Shown here piece by piece: positions 1 through 5,702 of a DNA stretch of 7,856 nt; position 1 is the first letter of the stretch, and each line of letters begins with the position of its first letter. Source of the stretch: an uncultured Dermabacteraceae bacterium. GTDB taxonomy: Bacteria > Actinomycetota > Actinomycetes > Actinomycetales > Dermabacteraceae. Below the pieces are notes generated by a model that was not told where the DNA came from, made no database searches, and was given only the letters and a program-made list of their open reading frames with translations. The translations under genes were made by a program, and so were the position numbers. The stretch is from contig CALTZZ010000108.1 in the NCBI GenBank assembly GCA_943913905.1, positions 1-7,856 on the forward strand, read 5' to 3'.

Positions 1-594
1 ACCGAGATCAACGCTGTGCCGGTGATTGCGGACGTCACGTCCGCTCACGCAGGGGGAGCGATCGCTGACGCGGCGCGTGCGCAAGGGCACGGCCTCGACG
101 GGATCGTGCACAACGCCGGGATTACGCGCGATAAAATGTTCGCCAACATGACGCCCGATCGATGGGACTCGGTGATCGCCGTGAACGTCGGGGCACAGGT
201 CTCGCTCACGGAATCGCTGCGCTCCTCCGGGGCGACCTCGGACGCTTTCCGCCACGTGGGCATCGCCTCGACCTCGGGAATTGCCGGCAACCGCGGACAA
301 ACCAACTACGCGGCATCAAAAGCGGGAGTCATCACGTATGTGGACTCACTCGCGCATGAACTCGCCTCAGAAGGAGGCACCGCAAATGCGGTCGCGCCCG
401 GCTTCATCGAAACGGACATGACCGCAAAAATCCCGCCGCTGCGCCGCGAGTTTGCCCGCCGGATGAACTCGCTGCGCCAAGGAGGGCAACCGCAAGACGT
501 TGCCGAAGCGGTTGCTTTCCTCCTCGCTCCCGCCGCCGGAGGTATCCACGGCCAAACGCTCCGCGTGTGCGGCCAGAATCTGGTGGGAAGGTAG
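1..594 (+). CDS. fabG4: 3-oxoacyl-[ACP/CoA] reductase, FabG4-like SDR (5' truncated by window edge)
   Basis: NAD(P)H-dependent short-chain dehydrogenase reducing 3-oxoacyl thioesters to 3-hydroxyacyl thioesters in the cytoplasm. The reading frame is open from base 1, so the true start lies outside the window; 197 residues are visible. Numbered from the first visible codon, the SDR motifs are the NAG structural motif (HNAGITRDK, about residue 36), the catalytic Ser90, Tyr103 and Lys107 (the last two in NYAASK), and the VAPGFIETDMT segment after the active site. The phrases GNRGQTNY and NSLRQGGQP and the RVCGQ ending resemble mycobacterial FabG4 (high-molecular-weight FabG) more than ordinary FabG. 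Whether the FabG4 N-terminal flavodoxin-like domain is present cannot be seen. The gene lies 5 nt before a MaoC dehydratase gene, the same order as fabG4-htdX, so the pair probably performs consecutive reduction and dehydration steps. Family certain; the FabG4 subtype is inferred from remembered motifs. Confidence 0.88.
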   Translation, partial: TEINAVPVIADVTSAHAGGAIADAARAQGHGLDGIVHNAGITRDKMFANMTPDRWDSVIAVNVGAQVSLTESLRSSGATSDAFRHVGIASTSGIAGNRGQTNYAASKAGVITYVDSLAHELASEGGTANAVAPGFIETDMTAKIPPLRREFARRMNSLRQGGQPQDVAEAVAFLLAPAAGGIHGQTLRVCGQNLVGR

Positions 595-599
595 AGACT

Positions 600-1535
600 A
601 TGACGACAGTCAAGACCCTCTCCAAACCACCCGGCATTGCGGCTATCTGGACGGCGGCCCTCACCCGGCCCCCCGTCTCGCGCTCGGAATCGCTACCGAA
701 CGCCGCTGTTGCCGTACGTGACCAACGGATCGATCCCGAACGGTCTGCCCGCTTCGACCACGTTATGGGCGCAACAGCGAGCGACTATGTGCACCCGGGA
801 ATGCTGCACGTGCTCGCGTTCCCCGTTGTGCTCGCGGTCATGGCAAACCCGCGGTTCCCCGCGCCTCTCTTGGGGCTCGTGCATATCAAAAATGAGGTGC
901 TTCAGCATCGCCCCGTGCGGGTGGGGGAAACGATCGACATCGAATGCAGGGTGCAGAACCTCGCCCCACACAGGCGCGGGCAGACGTTTGAAGCGGTCAG
1001 CGTCGTGTCAAGCGGTGGGGACATTGTCGCCACCGACGTGTCCACGTACCTCTCTCGCGGCACGGGCTCACACCAGGGGCCGGACGCGGGGCATGGGGAG
1101 CGGAAGCGATCGGGGGCCGACGGCGTCGGCCGTGGCCATGGTGCTCCTGCCGGTGGCGCACGAGAATTCGGGCCCCCGCCGCCAACGGCGCGCTGGAAAC
1201 TGCCAGCGAATACCGGGAGGGTGTATGCGGGTGTGTCAGGCGACGCGAACCCCATTCACATGAGCGCGCTCTCGGCGAAAGCGTTCGGCTTCCCAGCTGC
1301 GATCGCGCACGGAATGTATACCGCCTCGAGGGCGTTCAGCGAGTCGCGTCCAGACCTATCGAGGCCCCTGCGCTGGGACGTGGAATTCGGTGCCCCCGTT
1401 GTGCTTCCCGCCACCGTGTGGATGAACTATCGCGACACCAGCGCTGGTGACGGCGTTGAGTACACAGGCTACCGGGCGCGTCGCGGAGACAAGCGGCCGC
1501 GCAAGCACTTTTCCGGAACCGTTCGGCATCTTTAG
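600..1535 (+). CDS. htdX: MaoC-like double hot-dog 3-hydroxyacyl-thioester dehydratase (HtdX-like)
   Basis: R-specific hydratase/dehydratase interconverting 3-hydroxyacyl and trans-2-enoyl thioesters. I chose the ATG at 600 (311 aa, MTTVKTLSK) because a GGGAAGG Shine-Dalgarno lies about 8 nt upstream inside the end of the reductase gene; an in-frame ATG at 567 would overlap that gene more and lacks a site. The C-terminal half holds the hydratase-2 signature, YAGVSGDANPIH, with Asp215 and His220 as the probable catalytic pair, followed by FGFPAAIAHGM. The N-terminal half (about residues 20-160) fits the non-catalytic hot-dog repeat (HPGMLHVLAFP). Between the halves, about residues 155-195, is a Gly/Arg/Pro-rich low-complexity linker that looks unlike the rest. 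Only 5 nt separate it from the upstream reductase gene, implying co-transcription and related substrates. The family is secure; the symbol rests on gene order and approximate size (Rv0241c is about 280 aa). Confidence 0.82.
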   Translation: MTTVKTLSKPPGIAAIWTAALTRPPVSRSESLPNAAVAVRDQRIDPERSARFDHVMGATASDYVHPGMLHVLAFPVVLAVMANPRFPAPLLGLVHIKNEVLQHRPVRVGETIDIECRVQNLAPHRRGQTFEAVSVVSSGGDIVATDVSTYLSRGTGSHQGPDAGHGERKRSGADGVGRGHGAPAGGAREFGPPPPTARWKLPANTGRVYAGVSGDANPIHMSALSAKAFGFPAAIAHGMYTASRAFSESRPDLSRPLRWDVEFGAPVVLPATVWMNYRDTSAGDGVEYTGYRARRGDKRPRKHFSGTVRHL

Positions 1536-1544
1536 CAGCGCACG

Positions 1545-1567
1545 TCCCTGAGTGGATTCCCCAGGGA
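1545..1567 (+). other. small hairpin after the dehydratase gene
   Basis: TCCCTG (1545-1550) can pair with CAGGGA (1562-1567) around an 11-nt loop, starting 9 nt after the dehydratase stop codon. No U-tract follows, so if it terminates transcription it does so weakly; it may instead mark the 3' end of the fabG4-htdX message. Confidence 0.3.
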
Positions 1568-1584
1568 TAGAGATGCCCCGGTGG

Positions 1585-1590
1585 TAGCTT
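1585..1590 (+). promoter_or_regulatory. candidate -10 element for fmdBA
   Basis: TAGCTT fits the TANNNT pattern of actinobacterial sigma-A -10 boxes. A start about 7 nt downstream would fall near G1597/G1598, exactly at the base of the structured leader described next. No convincing -35 hexamer is visible, which is common in this phylum. Inference only. Confidence 0.3.
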
Positions 1591-1597
1591 TGTGACG

Positions 1598-1650
1598 GCA
1601 CTCACGCCCGGCGATGCTGTGTGAGGCGTGAGGGCAAGGCGCATGCCTTG
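1598..1650 (+). promoter_or_regulatory. structured 5' leader of fmdBA (two adjacent hairpins)
   Basis: The leader can form an 8-bp perfect stem, CTCACGCC (1601-1608) with GGCGTGAG (1625-1632), extendable by two pairs (1598-1599 with 1634-1635) past an A-G mismatch. It is followed directly by a 6-bp stem, CAAGGC (1635-1640) with GCCTTG (1645-1650), closed by a GCAT tetraloop. The second hairpin ends 13 nt before the FmdB Shine-Dalgarno. I do not recognise a known riboswitch. It could be a regulatory leader for formamide or nitrogen control, or a site for a protein; the second hairpin is also a DNA palindrome. Confidence 0.4.
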
Positions 1651-1663
1651 GCAACGACGATTC

Positions 1664-1669
1664 AAGGAG
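1664..1669 (+). promoter_or_regulatory. Shine-Dalgarno site fixing the fmdB start
   Basis: AAGGAG lies 5 nt before the ATG at 1675. It decides against the upstream in-frame ATG at 1621, which would add 18 unrelated residues and place translation through the leader hairpins. Confidence 0.8.
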
Positions 1670-1674
1670 TAACG

Positions 1675-1962
1675 ATGCCCCTGTACGAGTTCCGGTGCGA
1701 AACCGGCCACGAGACCGAACGTCTCTTGCCTATGAGCACCACAACTCGAGAAATCTCCTGCCCCGACTGCGGCACACCGGCACTGAGGCGCGTGAGCGCT
1801 CCCGCCGTATCAACCGCAGACCCGGCACGGATGACACTCATGGACTCCACGGCACGCAGTGCACATGAACCCACCGTCGTGAACTCAGTGCCCTCGAGCC
1901 CACGTACCCGACCAACGCCGGTCACCCGCAACCCGCAGCACCAGGCGCTACCCCGCCCGTAG
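1675..1962 (+). CDS. fmdB: FmdB family zinc-ribbon protein
   Basis: Small 95-aa protein of the FmdB regulatory family, here directly upstream of formamidase. The family opening MPLYEFRC is present at the chosen start. The zinc-ribbon ligands visible are Cys8, then Cys29 and Cys32 in CPDCG. The first knuckle reads CETGH, so instead of the usual CxxC it offers Cys8 and His12 as possible ligands. After about residue 45 the protein becomes Ser/Thr/Pro/Arg-rich and probably disordered. In Methylophilus an fmdB gene is linked to formamidase and proposed to regulate the amide-degradation genes; the molecular function is poorly defined. Spacing to fmdA is 31 nt on the same strand, so the two are almost certainly co-transcribed. 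Confidence 0.85.
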   Translation: MPLYEFRCETGHETERLLPMSTTTREISCPDCGTPALRRVSAPAVSTADPARMTLMDSTARSAHEPTVVNSVPSSPRTRPTPVTRNPQHQALPRP

Positions 1963-1993
1963 CTGCGGATTCGGCACATGAAAAGGAGCGTTC

Positions 1994-3244
1994 ATGCCGA
2001 AGAATGTGTTCCCCCTCGATTCCACGAAGAAATTCCCCGAGCAGGACATCAAGGGCCATAACCGCTGGCACCCAGACATTCCCGCAGCCGTCACCGTCAA
2101 CCCCGGCGACACGTTCCGCGTGGATTGCCGCGAATGGTTCGACGGCGCCATCAAGAACGACGACAGCGCCGAGGACATCAAGAATGCCCCGCTCAACACG
2201 GTGCACACCCTGTCTGGCCCGTTCCACATCAAAGGCGCGAAACCGGGCGACCTCCTCATCGTCGACATCGTTGACGTGGGCCCCATTCCCCAAGAAGACG
2301 GGCCCCTCGCGGGCCAAGGCTGGGGCTACACCGGCATCTTCGCGAAAAACAACGGCGGCAGCTTCCTCGTGGACCAGTTCCCCGACGCCTACAAGGCGGT
2401 CTGGGACTTCCAGGGCCAGAAGGCAACATCGCGCCACGTCCCAGGCGTCTCCTTCACGGGCATCATCCACCCGGGCCTCATGGGTACCGCCCCTTCGGCC
2501 GGACTGCTCAAGAAGTGGAACAAGCGCGAAGGTGACCTGATTGCCACAGACCCGAACCGCGTTCCCGCACTCGCGCTGCCGCCCGAACCCAACGGCGCCA
2601 TCCTCGGTTCGCTCGAAGGCGCTGATTTCGACCGCGTTGCAGGCGAAGCCGCTCGCACCGCCCCGCCCCGCGAAAACGGCGGTAACCAGGACATCAAGAA
2701 CCTCTCCAAGGGAACTCGAGTGTTCTACCCCGTGTACGTGGACGGCGCACACCTCTCAGTGGGTGACCTCCACTTCTCGCAGGGCGACGGCGAAATCACG
2801 TTCTGTGGCGGCATCGAAATGGGCGGCTTCATCGACCTCCACGTCGATGTGATCCCCGGCGGCATGGAAAAGTACGGCGTCACCGAAAACGCCATCTTCA
2901 TGCCGGGCAACGTGGAGCCGCAGCACAGCCAGTGGCTCGCGTTCTCCGGCACCTCCGTGACGCTCGAAGGCGAACAGCGCTACCTCGATTCGCAGCTCGC
3001 CTACCAGCGTGCATGCCTTCACGCGATCGACTACCTCACCACCTTCGGCTGGTCCCCCGAACAGGCATTCCTCCTGCTCGGCGCGGCCCCCATTGAAGGT
3101 CGCTTCTCCGGAGTGGTAGACATCCCGAACTCGTGCGCCACCGTGTACCTGCCCACCGATATCTTCGACATCGACATCCGCCCAAGCGCGGGCGACGTGC
3201 CGAAGATCGACCCGGGCATCGGTGCACCTCGCGCGGCGAACTAG
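1994..3244 (+). CDS. fmdA: formamidase (acetamidase/formamidase family)
   Basis: Cytoplasmic hydrolase converting formamide to formate and ammonia (EC 3.5.1.49 by family). The 416-aa length matches the FmdA/AmdA family, about 400-410 aa, and no signal peptide or membrane segment is seen. Characteristic stretches in order are GHNRWHPDIP (21-30), the GPFHIKGAKPGD region (75-86), GWGYTGIF (109-116), FTGIIHPGLMG (154-164), RENGGNQDIKNL (226-237), VGDLHFSQGDGEI (256-268) and the C-terminal YLPTDIFDIDI region. The AAGGAG site at 1983-1988, 5 nt before the ATG, supports the start. The gene follows fmdB and ends at a strong terminator, so fmdBA is a two-gene unit; the amide ABC transporter and porin genes found with some fmd loci are not in the window. 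A role in nitrogen scavenging is likely. Acetamide as substrate cannot be excluded from sequence. Confidence 0.95.
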   Translation: MPKNVFPLDSTKKFPEQDIKGHNRWHPDIPAAVTVNPGDTFRVDCREWFDGAIKNDDSAEDIKNAPLNTVHTLSGPFHIKGAKPGDLLIVDIVDVGPIPQEDGPLAGQGWGYTGIFAKNNGGSFLVDQFPDAYKAVWDFQGQKATSRHVPGVSFTGIIHPGLMGTAPSAGLLKKWNKREGDLIATDPNRVPALALPPEPNGAILGSLEGADFDRVAGEAARTAPPRENGGNQDIKNLSKGTRVFYPVYVDGAHLSVGDLHFSQGDGEITFCGGIEMGGFIDLHVDVIPGGMEKYGVTENAIFMPGNVEPQHSQWLAFSGTSVTLEGEQRYLDSQLAYQRACLHAIDYLTTFGWSPEQAFLLLGAAPIEGRFSGVVDIPNSCATVYLPTDIFDIDIRPSAGDVPKIDPGIGAPRAAN

Positions 3245-3261
3245 CACTGCTATCCACTGAG

Positions 3262-3298
3262 GCGGCGGGGCGCTCGACGGAGCGTTCCGCCGCTTTTT
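3262..3298 (+). terminator. intrinsic terminator of fmdBA
   Basis: A 14-bp stem (3262-3275 with 3280-3293, two G-U pairs) is closed by a GACG tetraloop and followed immediately by five T residues (3294-3298). It lies 17 nt after the fmdA stop codon. Classical rho-independent structure. Confidence 0.93.
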
Positions 3299-3350
3299 GC
3301 ACCAGATCGCGTGGCGACGATTCGCATGCAGTCTCACCATTCGCGGTCGC

Positions 3351-3356
3351 TATGCT
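3351..3356 (+). promoter_or_regulatory. -10 element of a probably leaderless methyltransferase promoter
   Basis: TATGCT is a good -10 match and ends 7 nt before the A of the ATG at 3364, the spacing expected when transcription starts on the start codon itself. No Shine-Dalgarno precedes that ATG. Any -35 element is weak. Confidence 0.5.
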
Positions 3357-3363
3357 TGCGGGC

Positions 3364-4545
3364 ATGAGTTCTGACGCGATTCCCGCCCTTGACCGCGCGA
3401 TCATTGCCGATGCGACGGAGGTTGGAGCATTCGGTGTCGGTGTTGGTGACCTGCTCGTGCTTGACGATGAAAGCGGGGCACTCACTCGCTGGGCGCTCAA
3501 TGCCCGGAATGGAAACGAGGCGCCCTCACCTCAAGACGTGGAAGGGATGCGCAGTGACGTGCAGGCTACGCGGCGCGTTCTGGTGCGCTGCCGCTCGTAC
3601 ACCCACGCCACCGCGACCGCTGCGAGCATCGTCGATGAGCTGGGGGAGGAGGCGCGCAACCGCGTTGTTATCGCGGGAATCGATTCGCCTGAGCTGGACC
3701 TCGAAAGTTTTCTGCGCCGTCACGAGTTTTCCGGCGCACTTGCGATTGGCCGCATGCCAAAAGCGCTCGGAGCCGTTGACGACTGGGCGCGCGCCACCGC
3801 TCGCCACAGTGCGGTCCAGGGTACGAGTCCCGTCCTGCTGCTCGGCGGGAACACCAAGCACATGACCCGCTCAGAAAACGAGGCCCTCGGGCGATCATTT
3901 TCCGACGTCACGGGCCTGCGGGGCCGCGGCAAGTTCAGGTGCGTCAGGGCCAGCGACCTTCGAGAAGGCGTCGGCCCCCACACGGGCGAAAAACGGAACG
4001 GACTCACGGGCCTGGGCGGCGTATTCAGCGGCGGCAAGGCAGATCGCGGGGGAGAGGCCCTCGCCGAAGCCGCGGCTATGTGGGTACGCGAATGCGGGGC
4101 CGACGGTCTCCGAATCCTGGACCTCGGCTCCGGTAACGGGTCAGTGGCGCACGCTCTCATGAGCGATTCCGGTATCGGCAACCGCGTGGCTGCCGTCGTA
4201 GCCACCGATGTTGACGCCGACGCCGTGCGCAGCACACGCAGCACGCTCGCACCGTGGGCAGAGCACACAACCGTGACGTGGGACGATGCCGCGTCCCAGG
4301 TCGAGGACCAATCCGCGGACCTCGTACTGCTCAACCCGCCTTTCCACGCGGGAACGCGAATCGACGCGACGCTCGTGGAACCCCTGCTCGACGCCGCCCA
4401 CCGCATCCTCACCCCGGGCGGCACCATGCTGTTCGTGCACAATTCGCACTTGCGCTACCGCGCCGAACTCGAAAAGCGCTTCGCGGCGGTCGCGCAGGTA
4501 TCCCGAGACCGCACCTTCACGGTATTGCGCGCAGTAAAAAGCTGA
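3364..4545 (+). CDS. RsmC/RlmG-type rRNA (guanine-N2) methyltransferase
   Basis: SAM-dependent class I methyltransferase, 393 aa, probably acting on a guanine of 16S rRNA (RsmC, G1207 type) or 23S rRNA (RlmG, G1835 type). The C-terminal catalytic domain has the SAM-binding motif LDLGSGNG (residues 252-259) and the N2-guanine signature NPPFH (324-328). The N-terminal half is a diverged methyltransferase-like domain carrying GGNTKHMTRSENEAL, a stretch resembling RlmG proteins; this two-domain plan is the family norm. I chose the ATG at 3364: the frame is open back to 3133, but that part runs over fmdA and its terminator. An ATG at 3352 would add four residues and lies inside the candidate -10 box. 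It stands alone between two terminators. Family is clear; which rRNA base is modified is not, so no symbol is given. Confidence 0.87.
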   Translation: MSSDAIPALDRAIIADATEVGAFGVGVGDLLVLDDESGALTRWALNARNGNEAPSPQDVEGMRSDVQATRRVLVRCRSYTHATATAASIVDELGEEARNRVVIAGIDSPELDLESFLRRHEFSGALAIGRMPKALGAVDDWARATARHSAVQGTSPVLLLGGNTKHMTRSENEALGRSFSDVTGLRGRGKFRCVRASDLREGVGPHTGEKRNGLTGLGGVFSGGKADRGGEALAEAAAMWVRECGADGLRILDLGSGNGSVAHALMSDSGIGNRVAAVVATDVDADAVRSTRSTLAPWAEHTTVTWDDAASQVEDQSADLVLLNPPFHAGTRIDATLVEPLLDAAHRILTPGGTMLFVHNSHLRYRAELEKRFAAVAQVSRDRTFTVLRAVKS

Positions 4546-4574
4546 GCCCTCGGTAGCGATACCGAAGGCTCAGC
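4536..4574 (-). terminator. intrinsic terminator of purSQ, overlapping the convergent gene end
   Basis: A 15-nt arm (4541-4555) pairs with 4560-4574 with one C-A mismatch around a GCGA loop. On the minus strand it is followed by five T residues (4540-4536). It begins 20 nt after the purQ stop codon. The left arm contains the TGA of the plus-strand methyltransferase gene (4543-4545), so the same hairpin forms at the end of that message, though without a downstream U-tract in that direction. Confidence 0.9.
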
Positions 4575-4594
4575 CAGTGATATGAGGGTCGGTG

Positions 4595-5323
4595 CTAGTC
4601 GAGCATCGACTTCAGAACTGACGTAAAGAAGCCCAGGCCATCAATGCCCGTACGAGTGCCTTCGCCGGGCTGATCGGGGCCAAAACCGGTCTCGACGGCA
4701 TGCTCAGGGTGCGGCATGAGCCCCACCACGTTGCCGTACTTGTTCGTGATACCAGCGATGTCGCGGTATGAACCGTTCGGATTCTCTTCGAACCCGGCGG
4801 GACCGTGGGTCGCGCCGCCCACGTAGCGGAACACCACACGGTTTTCAGCTTCGAGCTCGTCCAGGGTCTTCTCATCGGCCACGTAGCAGCCGTCCTGGTT
4901 CTTAAGCGGAATGCGAATAACCTGATCCTGCTCGTACTCAGTGGTCCAGGCAGTCTTGACGTTCTCCACGCGCAGTGGCTGATCACGGCACACGAACGTG
5001 CGGTGCGCGTTCTTGATCATCGAACCGGGAAGCAGATGCGTCTCGGTGAGCACCTGAAAACCATTGCAAATACCGAGAACCGGCATCCCGCCCTTAGCCG
5101 CGTCTACCACGCGGTCCATGATCGGAGCGAAACGCGAAATCGCGCCCGCGCGCAGGTAATCACCGTATGAGAAGCCACCGGGAAGGATAACGGCGTCCAC
5201 ATCGCGCAGGTCGTCGTCCGCGTGCCACAGTGCAAAGGGCTCGCCACCCGCCACCTTCACGGCGCGCAGAGCGTCGCGGTCATCGAGCGTACCGGGGAAA
5301 GTAACTACACCGATCGACGGCAT
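4595..5323 (-). CDS. purQ: phosphoribosylformylglycinamidine synthase, glutaminase subunit PurQ
   Basis: Class I glutamine amidotransferase that hydrolyses glutamine and passes ammonia to PurL for the conversion of FGAR to FGAM, step 4 of purine synthesis. It acts in the cytoplasm in a complex with PurL and PurS. The 242-aa protein shows the oxyanion segment LPGGFSYGDYLRAGA (about 48-62), the nucleophile elbow GICNGFQ with Cys86, and the catalytic His205 and Glu207 in MPHPEH. Its ATG overlaps the purS TGA by one base (ATGA), implying translational coupling and matched stoichiometry. No purL follows: the operon ends in a terminator 20 nt after the stop, so PurL must be encoded elsewhere. Confidence 0.97.
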   Translation of the reverse strand: MPSIGVVTFPGTLDDRDALRAVKVAGGEPFALWHADDDLRDVDAVILPGGFSYGDYLRAGAISRFAPIMDRVVDAAKGGMPVLGICNGFQVLTETHLLPGSMIKNAHRTFVCRDQPLRVENVKTAWTTEYEQDQVIRIPLKNQDGCYVADEKTLDELEAENRVVFRYVGGATHGPAGFEENPNGSYRDIAGITNKYGNVVGLMPHPEHAVETGFGPDQPGEGTRTGIDGLGFFTSVLKSMLD

Positions 5324-5580
5324 CAGTGACCTTCTCCAGCCTCGCGCACCGACACGACGTCTTCGATCACGGGATTCGACAGGATCTCGACAGCAGCCTC
5401 GCGAATCCGCGCGATCATCGCCTCCGACACCTCACCCTCAACCTCGAGTTCGAAACGCTTGCCCTGGCGGACAGAAGCGATCGAATCGAAACCCAAGCGG
5501 CCCATAGCGCGGGCAACGGCCTTGCCCTGCGGGTCAAGAATCTCTGGCTTCGGCATCACGTCAACAATTACGCGGGGCAT
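5323..5580 (-). CDS. purS: phosphoribosylformylglycinamidine synthase subunit PurS
   Basis: Small (85 aa) structural subunit that bridges PurQ and small-type PurL in the FGAM synthase complex and supports ammonia channelling. Recognisable family stretches are VMPKPEILDPQGKAV near the N terminus, VRQGKRFELEVEG in the middle and ILSNPVIED near the C terminus; the length is typical. A GGGAG ribosome site lies about 7 nt before the ATG. It is the first gene of a two-gene operon and overlaps purQ by one base. Its presence predicts a PurL of the small bacterial type rather than the large fused PurL of enterobacteria. Confidence 0.96.
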   Translation of the reverse strand: MPRVIVDVMPKPEILDPQGKAVARAMGRLGFDSIASVRQGKRFELEVEGEVSEAMIARIREAAVEILSNPVIEDVVSVREAGEGH

Positions 5581-5596
5581 GAAATCTCCCAGTCTC

Positions 5597-5610
5597 GCGC
5601 CTCTAGGCGC
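5597..5610 (-). promoter_or_regulatory. small stem-loop in the purS leader
   Basis: GCGCC and GGCGC form a perfect 5-bp stem with a four-base loop, ending 8 nt before the GGGAG ribosome site of purS. It is short, could be chance in GC-rich DNA, and matches no purine riboswitch that I can recognise. Confidence 0.25.
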
Positions 5611-5659
5611 TACGGCGGATCAGGCGGCTGGCGCGGCCCGTGGCACGCGCACGAAGGCT

Positions 5660-5665
5660 AGTCTA
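5660..5665 (-). promoter_or_regulatory. candidate -10 element for purSQ
   Basis: On the minus strand this reads TAGACT, a good -10 box, which would give a leader of about 70 nt before purS. No clear -35 is seen. It lies in the 122-bp divergent region shared with the MBL-fold gene. Confidence 0.4.
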
Positions 5666-5690
5666 CCGGGCAATACCCACCTGCCGTGGA

Positions 5691-5696
5691 TAGCGT
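5691..5696 (+). promoter_or_regulatory. candidate -10 element of a leaderless MBL-fold gene
   Basis: TAGCGT ends 6 nt before the A of the ATG at 5703 and there is no Shine-Dalgarno ahead of that ATG, which points to leaderless transcription. The -35 region is not convincing. Confidence 0.4.
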
Positions 5697-5702
5697 GCTG
5701 GC

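Noticed and set aside
1598..1674. Known riboswitch classes (guanidine, ZTP/pfl, SAM, fluoride) upstream of fmdBA
   Set aside because: I compared the leader from memory with the consensus cores and found no convincing match, so it is reported only as an unassigned structured leader.
1922..2752. 276-aa open frame on the minus strand
   Set aside because: It lies antisense to fmdA and fmdB, whose protein families are unmistakable. Its translation has no recognisable family and it reflects high-GC codon bias.
3133..3363. Upstream extension of the methyltransferase frame
   Set aside because: It covers the end of fmdA and the intrinsic terminator and shows no family resemblance; the ATG at 3364 has promoter support and leaves a family-sized protein.
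3720..4442. 240-aa open frame on the minus strand
   Set aside because: It is antisense to the methyltransferase gene with its clear SAM and NPPFH motifs. The predicted protein is Ser/Arg/Pro-rich without known motifs.
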